The notes under the pieces were generated by a model. That model worked only from the letters and a program-made list of their open reading frames with translations, was not told the origin of the DNA and did not search any database. 36,697 nt of DNA from positions 1 through 36,697 of the forward strand of contig NZ_JAAEDM010000051.1 in assembly GCF_018129065.1 (NCBI RefSeq), read 5' to 3'. Positions 1 to 7,276 of this stretch are shown here, piece by piece (the stretch's first letter is position 1; the number at the start of each line of letters is the position of its first letter). The stretch is from Neoroseomonas soli. Lineage in GTDB: Bacteria > Pseudomonadota > Alphaproteobacteria > Acetobacterales > Acetobacteraceae. A program made the position numbers and the translations under genes.

Positions 1-13
1 ACCCCCTCTGCAG

Positions 14-32
14 CCGGGGGGCTTCCCCCCGG
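14..32. repeat. GC-rich hairpin upstream of lolA
   Basis: Perfect 8-bp inverted repeat, CCGGGGGG at 14-21 and CCCCCCGG at 25-32, with a 3-nt loop. It lies 28 bp before the lolA ATG. It could be the terminator stem of an upstream gene, but no T-run follows and the upstream gene is outside the window, so its role is unknown. Confidence 0.35.
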
Positions 33-59
33 GCGAGCGGGGCGCCACATCCCGTGCCG

Positions 60-725
60 ATGATCCGCCGCTCCCTCCTCCTCGCCCCCGTCCTCCTTGC
101 CGCGCCGGCGCTGGCGCAGCGCGCCCCGGCCCCACCGCAGGGCGCCGCGCTGACTGAGCGCGACCGCGCCGACCTCGCGCGCGTCGAGGCCTACCTCAAC
201 GCCATGACCACGCTGCGCGCCCGCTTCCTGCAGATCGCGCAGAACGGCGCCGCGGCCGAAGGCACGGCCTGGATTTCCCGCCCCGGCCGCATGCGCTTCG
301 AATACGACCCGCCGGAGCCCCTGCTGCTGGTCGCCGATGCCGGGCAGTTCCTGATGTACGACCGCGAACTGCGCGCGCCGACCACGGTTTCCGTCGGCAG
401 CACGCCCCTCGGCATCCTGCTTCGGCGGGAGGTGCGCCTTTCGGGCGACGTCACCGTCACCGGGGTGGAGCGCGCGGGCGGCTTCCTGCGCGTCACCATG
501 TTCCGCACCTCCGAACCGGGGGAGGGCCGGCTCACGCTGATCTTCAACCCGGACCCGCTGGAACTCCGCCAATGGGCCGTGGTCGACGCGCAGCGGCGGG
601 AGACGCGCGTGACATTCTCCCGCATCGAGACCGGCATGCGCCTGCCCGCCGGCCTCTTCCAGTTCAACAACCCGATGTTCTTCGAGCCGGGGGGCTTCGG
701 CGCGCGGCAGGCCACCGGCAACTGA
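60..725 (+). CDS. lolA: LolA-family outer-membrane lipoprotein carrier protein
   Basis: Periplasmic chaperone that in its family accepts lipoproteins from the LolCDE transporter and carries them to the outer membrane. Seen: an N-terminal signal peptide (two Arg, then a Leu/Val/Ala-rich core ending ALAQ), then a LolA-like beta-rich body with the typical 'TLRARFLQ' early motif and 'ISRPGRMRFEYDPPEPLLLVADG'-like central motif (here ending VADAG). The product has about 221 residues, a normal LolA length. ATG at 60 is preferred; an in-frame GTG at 54 would add two residues. Neither start has a convincing ribosome binding site. In many alphaproteobacteria lolA follows ftsK, but whatever lies upstream is outside the window. 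The family call is firm from the overall pattern; export of lipoproteins is inferred from the family. Confidence 0.85.
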   Translation: MIRRSLLLAPVLLAAPALAQRAPAPPQGAALTERDRADLARVEAYLNAMTTLRARFLQIAQNGAAAEGTAWISRPGRMRFEYDPPEPLLLVADAGQFLMYDRELRAPTTVSVGSTPLGILLRREVRLSGDVTVTGVERAGGFLRVTMFRTSEPGEGRLTLIFNPDPLELRQWAVVDAQRRETRVTFSRIETGMRLPAGLFQFNNPMFFEPGGFGARQATGN

Positions 726-846
726 TGCGGCCATGGGCTGGGGCGGGGGCGGGTTGCATGGCATCCGTGCAACGCATGCAGCCCATTCAGGAAAATCCCA
801 CGGAAGGCCTTGATCCTGCCACGTCGTCGCGGAACTGTAGCAATCC

Positions 847-1647
847 ATGAAGCCCCTCGTTGGCATCTCCTGCTGCCAGAAGCCCTTCGGCATCTTCGCC
901 ACGCCGAACCATGCCGCATCCGACAGCTACGTCCGCGTCGTGCGCGGGCCGGTGGTCGGGACCCCCGTGCTGCTGCCGGCGGCGGGGGAGGACATCTCCG
1001 GCGAACTCCTGCCCCACCTCGACGGCCTGATCCTCACCGGCAGCCGCTCCAATGTCTGGCCCGGCCATTATGACGGCCCGGCCCATGCCGAAGGCACGCC
1101 CGAGGACCTCCAGCGCGACGCCACCACCCTGCCGCTGATCCGTGCCGCCATCGCCGAGGGCGTGCCGCTGCTCGCGATCTGCCGCGGCATGCAGGAATTG
1201 AACGTGGCGCTGGGCGGCTCCCTCGACCAGCGCATCCAGGACCTGCCGGGGCGGATGGACCACTCCACCCCCTCCGACCAGCCCATCCCGCGCGTGCGCA
1301 CCGGCAAGGCCCATGCGGTGCGCATCGACAAGGACGGCGCCCTGGCGCGGGTCCTGACGCCGTCCGCGCGCCTGGCCGGGCGGCTGGCGGTGAATTCCCT
1401 GCACAACCAGGGCGTCCAGAGCCTGGCTCCACGCCTGGTTGCGGAAGCCTGGGCCCCCGACGGCACCGTCGAGGCCGTGCGCGTCGAAGGCGCCGCCGCC
1501 TTCGCCCTTGGCGTCCAGTGGCACCCGGAATACGACTGGGAGCAGGACGCCGACAGCCGTTCGATCTTCGAGGTCTTCGGCCGTGCCTGCGAGGCGCGCC
1601 GACTCGCACGCACCGGCCTGGTGGGACTCGCCCAGGCCGCCGAGTAG
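847..1647 (+). CDS. Class-I glutamine amidotransferase-like hydrolase (peptidase C26, PuuD type)
   Basis: Probable gamma-glutamyl hydrolase of the PuuD/peptidase C26 group, which in characterised members cleaves gamma-glutamyl-gamma-aminobutyrate or related gamma-glutamyl amines in the cytoplasm. Seen in the 266-residue product: an N-terminal 'PLVGIS' strand, the 'DGLILTGSRSNVWP' loop near 59-72, the nucleophile elbow 'AICRGMQELNVALGG' with Cys112, and the 'GVQWHPE' motif giving His226 and Glu228. The Cys-His-Glu triad is therefore complete. The gene stands alone: 121 bp separate it from lolA, and a likely small RNA gene follows. The substrate cannot be read from sequence. No polyamine gamma-glutamylation genes (puuA, puuB, puuC) adjoin it, so I give no gene symbol. 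Confidence 0.85.
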   Translation: MKPLVGISCCQKPFGIFATPNHAASDSYVRVVRGPVVGTPVLLPAAGEDISGELLPHLDGLILTGSRSNVWPGHYDGPAHAEGTPEDLQRDATTLPLIRAAIAEGVPLLAICRGMQELNVALGGSLDQRIQDLPGRMDHSTPSDQPIPRVRTGKAHAVRIDKDGALARVLTPSARLAGRLAVNSLHNQGVQSLAPRLVAEAWAPDGTVEAVRVEGAAAFALGVQWHPEYDWEQDADSRSIFEVFGRACEARRLARTGLVGLAQAAE

Positions 1648-1701
1648 CGTCTCATCAGCGGGGACGGTGATCGTCGTCACGCCAACGTCGCGGTTTTGCT
1701 T

Positions 1702-1730
1702 TTGATTCCGCGCACGCGAAGGGGTAATGT
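1702..1730 (+). promoter_or_regulatory. Sigma-70-like promoter for a candidate small RNA
   Basis: TTGATT at 1702-1707 and TAATGT at 1725-1730 are separated by exactly 17 bp, close to the sigma-70 consensus and unusually AT-rich for this DNA. The predicted start is near 1737, exactly where the first hairpin of the candidate RNA begins. Read from sequence only; there are no transcription data. Confidence 0.55.
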
Positions 1731-1736
1731 TGATTT

Positions 1737-1853
1737 GTCAGCCCGCAATAGGCTGACGGTCGAGCCCCGGTGTCCCCTGCCGGCTCGCCCGACCATTCCG
1801 ATCGGAATAAAATACGGCGCCCGGTCACCCCCCTGACCGGGCGCTTCTTTTTT
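1737..1853 (+). ncRNA. Candidate structured small RNA with intrinsic terminator
   Basis: About 117 nt with no convincing reading frame but continuous predicted structure. Stem 1 is GTCAGCC/GGCTGAC (1737-1743 and 1751-1757). Stem 2 pairs GGTCGAGCC (1758-1766) with GGCTCG..GACC (1782-1794) and has a 3-nt bulge. A perfect 14-bp palindrome, ATTCCGATCGGAAT, occupies 1795-1808. A strong terminator ends the transcript. The C-rich loops of stem 2 and of the terminator could pair with Shine-Dalgarno sequences, as in known trans-acting alphaproteobacterial sRNAs; that is inference. A good promoter starts the transcript at its first stem. I do not recognise it as 6S RNA, tmRNA, SRP RNA or RNase P. The alternative is a terminated leader of the gene at 2008, but the terminator lies 155 bp before that start. 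Confidence 0.55.
1817..1853 (+). terminator. Strong Rho-independent terminator
   Basis: Perfect 11-bp stem GCGCCCGGTCA (1817-1827) / TGACCGGGCGC (1834-1844) around a CCCCCC loop, followed by TTCTTTTTT (1845-1853). This is the best intrinsic terminator in the window. It ends the candidate small RNA and could also serve read-through from the hydrolase gene at 847. Confidence 0.85.
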
Positions 1854-2007
1854 GTGCCCCGCAAACGAATTCAAGCCCGGATACTTTGGCTTGCACCCCG
1901 GCCCTCATCTCACAACTCATGTGATGCGCCGCCGCCGCCCCCGGCTTCCGGCGGGCGCCGGGGGCCTGTATAGACCTCCACCGTCCAAGATCCGGAGCCC
2001 ACAGCGC

Positions 2008-2694
2008 ATGGTGTCCTACGTCGTCGCCCCGCCGCCCGTCGCCGCCATCCCCGTCAAGGGCAGCGACGCGATGTTCCCCGTCCGCCGCATCTTCTGCGTC
2101 GGCCGCAACTATGCCGAGCACGCGATCGAGATGGGCTCCGACCCGACCCGCGAGCCGCCCTTCTACTTCGCGAAGCCGGCCGACGCGGTGGTCATCAACG
2201 GCGCCGACATGCCCTACCCGACCGTCACCAAGTCCCTGCACCACGAGATGGAACTCGTCGTCGCCATCGGCACGGGCGGGAAGAACATCGCGGTCGCCGA
2301 CGCGCTCAAGCACGTCTGGGGCTATTGCTGCGGCCTCGACATGACCCGCCGCGACATCCAGAACGAGGCCAAGAAGACCGGCCGCCCCTGGGACATGGGC
2401 AAGGGCTTCGACAAGTCCGCCCCGATGGGCGCCCTGGTCCCCGCCGCCGGCGTCGATCCGTCGAAAGGCAAGATCGAGCTGAAGGTGAACGGCAAGGTCA
2501 CGCAGACCTCCGACCTGTCCAAGCTGATCTGGTCCGTGCCCGAGGTCATCGCGAACCTCTCCGAACTGGTCGAGCTCGCCCCAGGCGACCTCATCATGAC
2601 CGGCACGCCGGAAGGTGTGGCCGCCGTCGTCCGCGGTGATGTCCTCGAGGGCTTCGTCGAGGGCGTCGGCGAGGTGAAGACGAAGATCGTCTGA
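2008..2694 (+). CDS. Fumarylacetoacetate hydrolase (FAH) family protein
   Basis: FAH-fold metal-dependent enzyme that cleaves or decarboxylates 2,4-dioxo acids, such as fumarylpyruvate or acylpyruvates in aromatic catabolism. The 228-residue product has the family core: '[12 protein letters not shown]' (29-39), '[11 protein letters not shown]' (51-61), the metal-binding 'HHEME' (Glu80, Glu82) and '[10 protein letters not shown]' with Asp111, and the C-terminal '[12 protein letters not shown]' signature. The length is that of the short FAHD1/NagK/YcgM subgroup. ATG at 2008 is chosen because GGAG lies 11 bp upstream and homology begins there; the frame stays open upstream to 1852 but encodes no family sequence. 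No aromatic-pathway genes adjoin it, so the substrate is unknown; oxaloacetate or acylpyruvate are as likely as fumarylpyruvate. Confidence 0.85.
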   Translation: MVSYVVAPPPVAAIPVKGSDAMFPVRRIFCVGRNYAEHAIEMGSDPTREPPFYFAKPADAVVINGADMPYPTVTKSLHHEMELVVAIGTGGKNIAVADALKHVWGYCCGLDMTRRDIQNEAKKTGRPWDMGKGFDKSAPMGALVPAAGVDPSKGKIELKVNGKVTQTSDLSKLIWSVPEVIANLSELVELAPGDLIMTGTPEGVAAVVRGDVLEGFVEGVGEVKTKIV

Positions 2695-2703
2695 TGTGTG
2701 ACG

Positions 2704-3156
2704 ATGGCGGCTGAGAGCCACCCGCCAAGATCCCCGGGTTTCTGGCGACAGCTCTTGGCGCCAGCCGAGCCGGGCGCGAGTCTTGTGCTCGTGGCCCTGC
2801 TCGGCGGCTGGGCCGTGATGGACTGGTCATCGTCGAGCCTTGGCCTCCTTGGCGACCTGGTCCGGGGCCTCTACGCCGCTGGAGCCGCGATGTTCGCGGC
2901 CGCAATGGTCCTGGGCTTGATCGAAGCGTGGCGCGAAACAGCCCTGCGCGTCTTGACCGCTGCCTTCGCGGTCTTGGGAACCTTTTGGCTCGCAGCGATC
3001 TTGCTGAGGATAGGCGGCGGCGAAGCACCTCGGCCGAGCGTCGTAGTCGAACTGCCGGGCTCGATCTTCTTCGCCCTGTTCATGTGGACATTGGGCAGCA
3101 ACATCGTCTCGTGGTGGGCTGAGCGCCGTGGACAACCTACCCGGACTTCTCGATGA
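2704..3156 (+). CDS. Hypothetical four-helix membrane protein
   Basis: Unrecognised product of 150 residues. After a short polar start it has four hydrophobic stretches: 'ASLVLVALLGGWAVMDW', 'GLYAAGAAMFAAAMVLGLIEAW', 'VLTAAFAVLGTFWLAAILL' and 'SIFFALFMWTLGSNIVSWW', ending in a short basic tail. This predicts a small polytopic inner-membrane protein. ATG at 2704 follows the FAH-family stop by 9 bp, so co-transcription is likely; an in-frame GTG at 2698 is the alternative start. GC content and third-position GC look lower than in neighbouring genes, which may mean recent acquisition or weak constraint. No catalytic motif is visible and I propose no function. Confidence 0.55.
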   Translation: MAAESHPPRSPGFWRQLLAPAEPGASLVLVALLGGWAVMDWSSSSLGLLGDLVRGLYAAGAAMFAAAMVLGLIEAWRETALRVLTAAFAVLGTFWLAAILLRIGGGEAPRPSVVVELPGSIFFALFMWTLGSNIVSWWAERRGQPTRTSR

Positions 3157-3199
3157 CGCTGTTGCGACATCGGGCTGATCGGCATTTTCCGGGAGAACC

Positions 3200-4057
3200 G
3201 TGATTTCCGCTCACGCAAAAACTCGCCCCACGGGGAAGGCCGCCGCCGGGCGCGCGCCGCTGCGCATCGCCACCTGGAACATCAACAGCGTGCGGCTCCG
3301 GCTGCCGCTGCTGAAGGACCTTGCGGCCGCGCTCGACCCCGACGTGCTCTGCCTGCAGGAAACCAAGTGCCCGGACGAGCTGTTCCCGCACGAGGGCATC
3401 GCCGCCCTCGGCTTCGAACACCGCCTCGTCCGCGGCATGAAGGGCTACAACGGCGTCGCCATCCTCTCGAAGCGGCCTCTCCTGCTGCGCGACGACGACC
3501 CCGACTGGTGCGGCAAGGGCGATTGCCGCCACCTCGGCGCCAGCATCGACGCCCCCGGCGGCCCGATCGAACTGCACAACTTCTACATCCCCGCCGGCGG
3601 CGACATCCCCGACCGCGAGGCCAACCCGAAATTCGGCCACAAGATGGACTTCGTCGCCGAAGGCACCGCCTGGTCGCAGGCGCGCCCGGCGAAGCGCGCC
3701 ATCATGGTCGGCGACCTCAACATCGCCCCCCTCGAGCACGACGTCTGGTCGCACAAGCAACTCCTCGACGTCGTCTCCCACACCCCGGTCGAGGTCGAAG
3801 CCCTGACCGCCTGGCAGCAGGCCGGCGAATGGCACGACGCCCTGCGCCACTTCGTGCCCGCCGACGAAAAGCTCTACACGTGGTGGTCCTACCGCGCCCG
3901 CGACTGGCGCGCGGCCGACCGCGGCCGGCGGCTCGACCACATCTGGGTCAGCCAGGACCTCGCCGGCGGCCTCGCCCGCCACATCGTTCTCAAGGACGCG
4001 CGCGGCTGGACCCAGGCCTCCGACCACGTCCCCGTCATGGTGGAGATCGCGGCATGA
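3200..4057 (+). CDS. xth: Exodeoxyribonuclease III
   Basis: Cytoplasmic DNA-repair enzyme (AP endonuclease and 3'-5' exonuclease) of the endonuclease/exonuclease/phosphatase fold. Motifs in the 285-residue product: 'IATWNINSVRLR' with Asn27, 'CLQETKC' with metal-binding Glu54, 'HNFYIPAGG' with the conserved Tyr, 'VGDLNIAP' with Asp172 and Asn174, the 'YTWWSYR' and 'RLDHIWVS' motifs, and the terminal 'QASDHVPV' with catalytic His276. All active-site residues are present. The start is GTG at 3200, preceded by GGGAG at 3191-3195; the first 20 residues are an unconserved polar extension. The stop overlaps the start of the next gene (ATGA at 4054-4057), so the two are translationally coupled. Confidence 0.95.
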   Translation: MISAHAKTRPTGKAAAGRAPLRIATWNINSVRLRLPLLKDLAAALDPDVLCLQETKCPDELFPHEGIAALGFEHRLVRGMKGYNGVAILSKRPLLLRDDDPDWCGKGDCRHLGASIDAPGGPIELHNFYIPAGGDIPDREANPKFGHKMDFVAEGTAWSQARPAKRAIMVGDLNIAPLEHDVWSHKQLLDVVSHTPVEVEALTAWQQAGEWHDALRHFVPADEKLYTWWSYRARDWRAADRGRRLDHIWVSQDLAGGLARHIVLKDARGWTQASDHVPVMVEIAA

Positions 4058-4488
4058 GCGACGGACCCTTGCGCCGGCGGGCACTTCTGCTCGCCCTCCT
4101 CACCGGCGTGGCCGCCTGCGCGCAGCCCGAACCCCCGGCCCCCGTCGTCACCACCCCGGCCGAGCCCGAACCGGAACGCGTCTACGCTCCCGGCGCGATC
4201 GCCTGGTCGGACCTCTCCGACGATCACAAGCGCCGCGCCCGCCAGGGCCTCACCCGCCTCGGCGAGGACGTGCCCGACGACGAAACCCTCCAGGCCCGCT
4301 GGATGACGCTGCCCCCGGCCCAGCAACGCTACCTGATCCGCCGCCCGCCGCCGCCGGCGCCAGCGCGGCGACCGGCAGCGCAACGCGGGCGAACCCCGGC
4401 GCGGGGGCACGCACCGGCGCGCACGACGACGCCCGCGCGCAGGACGACAACGCCACCCGCACGACGGCCGCAACAGCGGCAGCAGTAG
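4054..4488 (+). CDS. Small putative lipoprotein with Pro/Arg-rich tail
   Basis: Unrecognised 144-residue product that begins inside the xth stop (ATGA overlap). Residues 1-22 form a signal peptide with a basic start (LRRRALLLALL) and a lipobox-like 'GVAAC', so Cys22 is the likely lipidated residue. A proline-rich stretch follows, then a short acidic/helical central segment containing 'LSDDHKRRARQGLTRLGED' and 'RWMTLPPAQQRYLIRR', resembling the small periplasmic DUF3106-like repeats that count residues per helix. The last 45 residues are low-complexity Ala/Pro/Arg/Thr. The tail's composition resembles the shadow translation of GC-rich DNA, so its exact end deserves caution. The 4-bp overlap and the signal peptide support a real gene. 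Its function is unknown. Confidence 0.6.
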   Translation: MSDGPLRRRALLLALLTGVAACAQPEPPAPVVTTPAEPEPERVYAPGAIAWSDLSDDHKRRARQGLTRLGEDVPDDETLQARWMTLPPAQQRYLIRRPPPPAPARRPAAQRGRTPARGHAPARTTTPARRTTTPPARRPQQRQQ

Positions 4489-4931
4489 GCGCGGGAGCCA
4501 AACCGGGAGGGCGCGGCCCTTGCGGATGAGGAGGCAGGCGGACGACGGGACGGTTCTGCCGACCCGGATGCCTGGCACGGGAGGGCTCTGCCCTCCCGGA
4601 CCCACCCGCCGAGGGCCGAAAGGCCCTCGGAACCCGTTACCTGGCGCGGGGATGAGACAACGTAGTCAATTGCGGGCGGCGGGGTGGCCAGGCGAGAAAA
4701 AGTGCGCGAGTTGCTCATTGTCGGGGCTCGCCGAAGCTGAGGATTTCAGCTGCAGCCTGCCGGTCCGCCTGTGGCGGTGGCGCCGACCTCGTGCGCTCTT
4801 CGCCGTGGCCTTGCCAATTTCCCTTGAGACCCTTAGCGGCCTCGCCGCAGACTTCATATGCAATTGTAAGAACGGGCTGCTGCTGACTGACGCAGTGCCC
4901 ACTGCACCGCTGAATGCAGGGGAAAAAACCG
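4489..4931. other. Gene-free stretch with paired palindromes before the toxin-antitoxin-like island
   Basis: No credible gene. It holds the two GC-rich palindromes at 4578-4630. From about 4650 it becomes more AT-rich, with 'TTCATATGCAATTGTAAG' near 4855, which may hold the promoter of the Panacea-domain gene; no clear -35/-10 pair could be fixed. The change in composition marks the left edge of the accessory island. Confidence 0.5.
4578..4630. repeat. Tandem pair of extragenic palindromes
   Basis: Two perfect 9-bp stems in tandem: CGGGAGGGC (4578-4586) / GCCCTCCCG (4590-4598) with loop TCT, and CCGAGGGCC (4609-4617) / GGCCCTCGG (4622-4630) with a GAAA tetraloop. The arrangement resembles REP-like extragenic palindromes in high-GC alphaproteobacteria. 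It follows the lipoprotein gene by 90 bp and may act as an mRNA 3'-end stabiliser or weak terminator, but there is no T-run. Confidence 0.6.
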
Positions 4932-5450
4932 ATGCTCGATCCCAGGATCGTTGCCAATACCGTCCTAAGCCGCGCCAACCGCAGCGGCATAGCCCTGACG
5001 AACCTGGACATCCAAAAAATGCTCTACCTGCTGCACGGCGAGTTCCTGCGGCAGACCAGGCAGCCCCTGGTGACTGGCGAGTTCCAAGCCTGGGAATACG
5101 GGCCAGTTCACCGCGTGCTCTACGATGCCTTCAAGTCTTACAAGGATGGCCCTATCGACGGACCGGCCCGGCGACTTGACCCGATCCGTCGCCGCTACGT
5201 GGAACTTCCCCGTCTCGACGACCCGATGATTGAGGATTTTCTTGACGCGAATCTGACGCGTCTTCTCTCTATCCCGACGTTCAAGCTCGTGCAGATCACC
5301 CATGCTCCAGGAACCCCTTGGAGCCGGACCATGGAAGCCGGGACCAAGAAAACGAACCTCGGCATGGTGATTTCCAACGAGATGATCGCACGGCATTTCG
5401 AGGGTGCCGTGGTGTTTGGGCGTGCGGCGAAGGGGATGGTCGCCGCTTAA
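4932..5450 (+). CDS. Panacea-domain (SocA-like, DUF4065) protein, probable antitoxin
   Basis: The 172-residue product has the Panacea/SocA pattern: 'LTNLDIQKMLYLLHGEFL' at about 22-39, then 'FQAWEYGPVHRVLYDAFKSY' at 51-70, and a helical C-terminal half. Known family members are antitoxins (Caulobacter SocA acts as a proteolytic adaptor for SocB; PanA proteins neutralise many unrelated toxins) or phage-associated GepA-like proteins. ATG at 4932 is chosen because AGGGG lies about 10 bp upstream; the in-frame ATG at 4914 would put that site inside the gene. A second gene starts 15 bp after its stop. GC content is lower than in the flanking chromosome, suggesting transfer. The family call is solid; the antitoxin role is inferred from gene pairing. 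Confidence 0.85.
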   Translation: MLDPRIVANTVLSRANRSGIALTNLDIQKMLYLLHGEFLRQTRQPLVTGEFQAWEYGPVHRVLYDAFKSYKDGPIDGPARRLDPIRRRYVELPRLDDPMIEDFLDANLTRLLSIPTFKLVQITHAPGTPWSRTMEAGTKKTNLGMVISNEMIARHFEGAVVFGRAAKGMVAA

Positions 5451-5465
5451 CTTGGCTGGGGATCG

Positions 5466-6251
5466 ATGGCGGCACGACGAGGGGCGAACGACGACGGCGG
5501 CGATGAGGGCAAGAGGCGGGGGCGGCGAAGGCGCGCGGATAAGCTCGTTGGCCGCTTCCCGTTGACGAATCTTGCCGAAGCAGTTGCAGTGAGCGGTGCC
5601 GAACGTGAGCGAGTGCTACAGAGCTTCGTTCGGGGCGCCGGGCCAGGGACCTACACGCCGACCCGCAGGGTTCTTCGCCGCCTCTACGGGTCGCATGGGG
5701 CTGAAGACGGCGCCTACTCTCCGCTGATCGAGCATCTACCGCCCGAGCCTTGGGACAAGATCGAACCCGACTTGCGTGCCGACTGCCAACCAGACCACGA
5801 GGCGGCCAATCTCGAAGTGGCGCGGCTCCTGTATGACCACGCCCGAACCGCAGGATATGTAGCGACGCACTTCGATGCCCCAAACCTTCGGACGGGTCGT
5901 TCCATTGTTCCGATCCCCATGAACATGTTCCTTGCTCTAGGTGATCGGCTGATCTTCCAGTTCCCGCACCTGCGCCGCTCGCCGCTGACCGCGAACCAGG
6001 AAGATGTCATGGCGACGATCATCGCCATGACCTGCATCATGGGCGACTTCGAGCCCGCGGACGTCGAAATCGTTTCCTTCCCTCCAGAGGCCGCGCGGGC
6101 CAAGGGCAAGCGCGAAGGATCGTCTGCGGCGCGACCACCGCGGATAACGCGGCTGACTACGATCGATCGGAAGCGCTGGATCCCAAGGACGAAGCTCCAG
6201 CCCGAGATCGACGACGTTTACGCCATACTCCACAAGCTCGCTTCGGAGTGA
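5466..6251 (+). CDS. Unrecognised 261-residue protein, candidate toxin partner of the Panacea gene
   Basis: I do not recognise a family. The product starts with a strongly basic segment (residues 8-27, rich in Arg, Lys and Gly). A predicted helical region with 'NLAEAVAVSGAERERVLQSF' follows, then a Pro-rich linker. The best-formed globular part is at about 110-205: 'NLEVARLLYDHARTAGY', a 'GRSIVPIPMNMFLALGDRL' strand/turn region, and 'DVMATIIAMTCIMGDFEPAD', followed by 'VEIVSFP'. The end is mixed charge. No membrane segment, Walker motif, Fic motif (HxFx(D/E)GN), RelA/SpoT or RelE signature is visible. ATG at 5466 follows GGGGA, 15 bp after the Panacea stop. Gene order (antitoxin-like first), spacing and shared low GC indicate one operon. 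A toxin role is inference; it could instead be a defence or regulatory effector. Confidence 0.6.
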   Translation: MAARRGANDDGGDEGKRRGRRRRADKLVGRFPLTNLAEAVAVSGAERERVLQSFVRGAGPGTYTPTRRVLRRLYGSHGAEDGAYSPLIEHLPPEPWDKIEPDLRADCQPDHEAANLEVARLLYDHARTAGYVATHFDAPNLRTGRSIVPIPMNMFLALGDRLIFQFPHLRRSPLTANQEDVMATIIAMTCIMGDFEPADVEIVSFPPEAARAKGKREGSSAARPPRITRLTTIDRKRWIPRTKLQPEIDDVYAILHKLASE

Positions 6252-6652
6252 ATTGGTTGCCGGGACTGGGCGCGTCTGCCGGCACCAGTCTGATTGGCGA
6301 TGGCTGGGCCAAGATCGCGTCTGAGATACCCATTCGGACCGCAGGGGCCAGCCCCTGTGGGCCGGGCGGGGCTAAGAAGTCCTCAAGGCCCTCTTACACA
6401 CGCTTCTGATGGGACCTAGGAGCCTCTTGAGGTCACCGATTGAGGAACCGCGACCCTGTGCAGATAGTCTTGGCAAGGACTGCAGAACCTCATGGCGCGC
6501 TACAGCGGGTGGTCCGGAGGGGCGGCGCCCCTCCGGCGCGCGGCCTTGTCGGTGGACAAACTTTCCTATCTAATGACCCGACCATCAGCGGACCCACGCC
6601 CACCTGCGGTCGGCGCCGTCCCCGATAAAAGCCTAAAGTCCTAAAAGCTGCT
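6252..6652. other. Gene-free stretch with palindromes at the right edge of the island
   Basis: No credible coding region. It contains CAGGGGC/GCCCCTG near 6339, a 7-bp stem CCTCAAG/CTTGAGG around 6382-6433, the GC-rich palindrome at 6514-6536, and an AT-richer end with CTAAAG/CTTTAG (6633-6655) that touches the stop of the convergent dedA gene and may be a weak terminator for it. Nothing resembling an attachment site or tRNA end was found. Confidence 0.45.
6514..6536. repeat. GC-rich extragenic palindrome
   Basis: Perfect 10-bp stem CCGGAGGGGC (6514-6523) / GCCCCTCCGG (6527-6536) with a 3-nt loop. It is similar in style to the palindromes at 4578-4630, so the two sets bracket the Panacea gene pair. 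Confidence 0.6.
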
Positions 6653-7276
6653 TTAGCCCCGCTGCGTCTTCCGCCGCCGTGCCCGGCGGAATGCGTAGGC
6701 CAGGTGCACCGCATACCCGCCCACGGCGGCGCCGATCACCACCCAGGCCAGCGGTTCCACCCAGTGTTCGACCTTGTCGTAGTGTTCTTCCAGGAAGTAC
6801 CCCGCCACCGCCAGGAAGGTCAGCCAGATCGCCGAGCCGAGCGACGTCCAGAGGTAGAACACCCCGCGCGGGATCTCGACCATGCCCGCGGGCACCGAGA
6901 TCAGTGTCCGCACGCCGGGGAACATCCGCCCGAAGCAGATCGCGATCGGCCCCCAGCGCTTGAGCAGGTCGGTCGCGCGGTCGAGGTCTTCCTCCTCCAC
7001 CGCGAACCACTTGCCGAAGCGCGCGACCAGCGGCCGGAACCGTTCCACGCCGAGCCAGCGGCCGAGTTCGTACCACACCACGTTGCCGGCCACCGTCCCG
7101 GCCACGGCCGTGATGATGAGCAGCAGCAGGGACATCTCCCCGCGCGCGGCGGAAAAGCCCGCCGCGGCCATGATGATCTCCGACGGGATGGGCGGGAAAA
7201 GGTTCTCCAGCACCATCAGCGCGAAGACGCCGGCCAGGCCGCCGGCGGCCACCATGTTGGTCACCCACTCGAACAT
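6653..7276 (-). CDS. DedA-family membrane protein
   Basis: Integral inner-membrane protein of 207 residues with a DedA/VTT (SNARE-associated) domain. Some members of this superfamily translocate undecaprenyl phosphate or phospholipids across the membrane. Seen: the re-entrant signature 'ENLFPPIPSEIIMAAAGF' near the start, 'FGRMFPGVRTLISVPAGM' in the middle with the conserved Arg and Gly residues, and three to four further hydrophobic segments, ending in a strongly basic tail. The start codon directly abuts the stop of the upstream glycosyltransferase (TAG then ATG, no spacer), so the pair form one transcription unit. With a lipid-linked-sugar glycosyltransferase as partner, recycling of the polyprenyl-phosphate carrier is an attractive but unproved role. 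Confidence 0.9.
   Translation of the reverse strand: MFEWVTNMVAAGGLAGVFALMVLENLFPPIPSEIIMAAAGFSAARGEMSLLLLIITAVAGTVAGNVVWYELGRWLGVERFRPLVARFGKWFAVEEEDLDRATDLLKRWGPIAICFGRMFPGVRTLISVPAGMVEIPRGVFYLWTSLGSAIWLTFLAVAGYFLEEHYDKVEHWVEPLAWVVIGAAVGGYAVHLAYAFRRARRRKTQRG

Noticed and set aside
1852..2007. N-terminal extension of the FAH-family frame upstream of 2008
   Set aside because: It begins inside the terminator T-run and encodes no family sequence. GGAG upstream of ATG 2008 and the expected domain start support the shorter gene.
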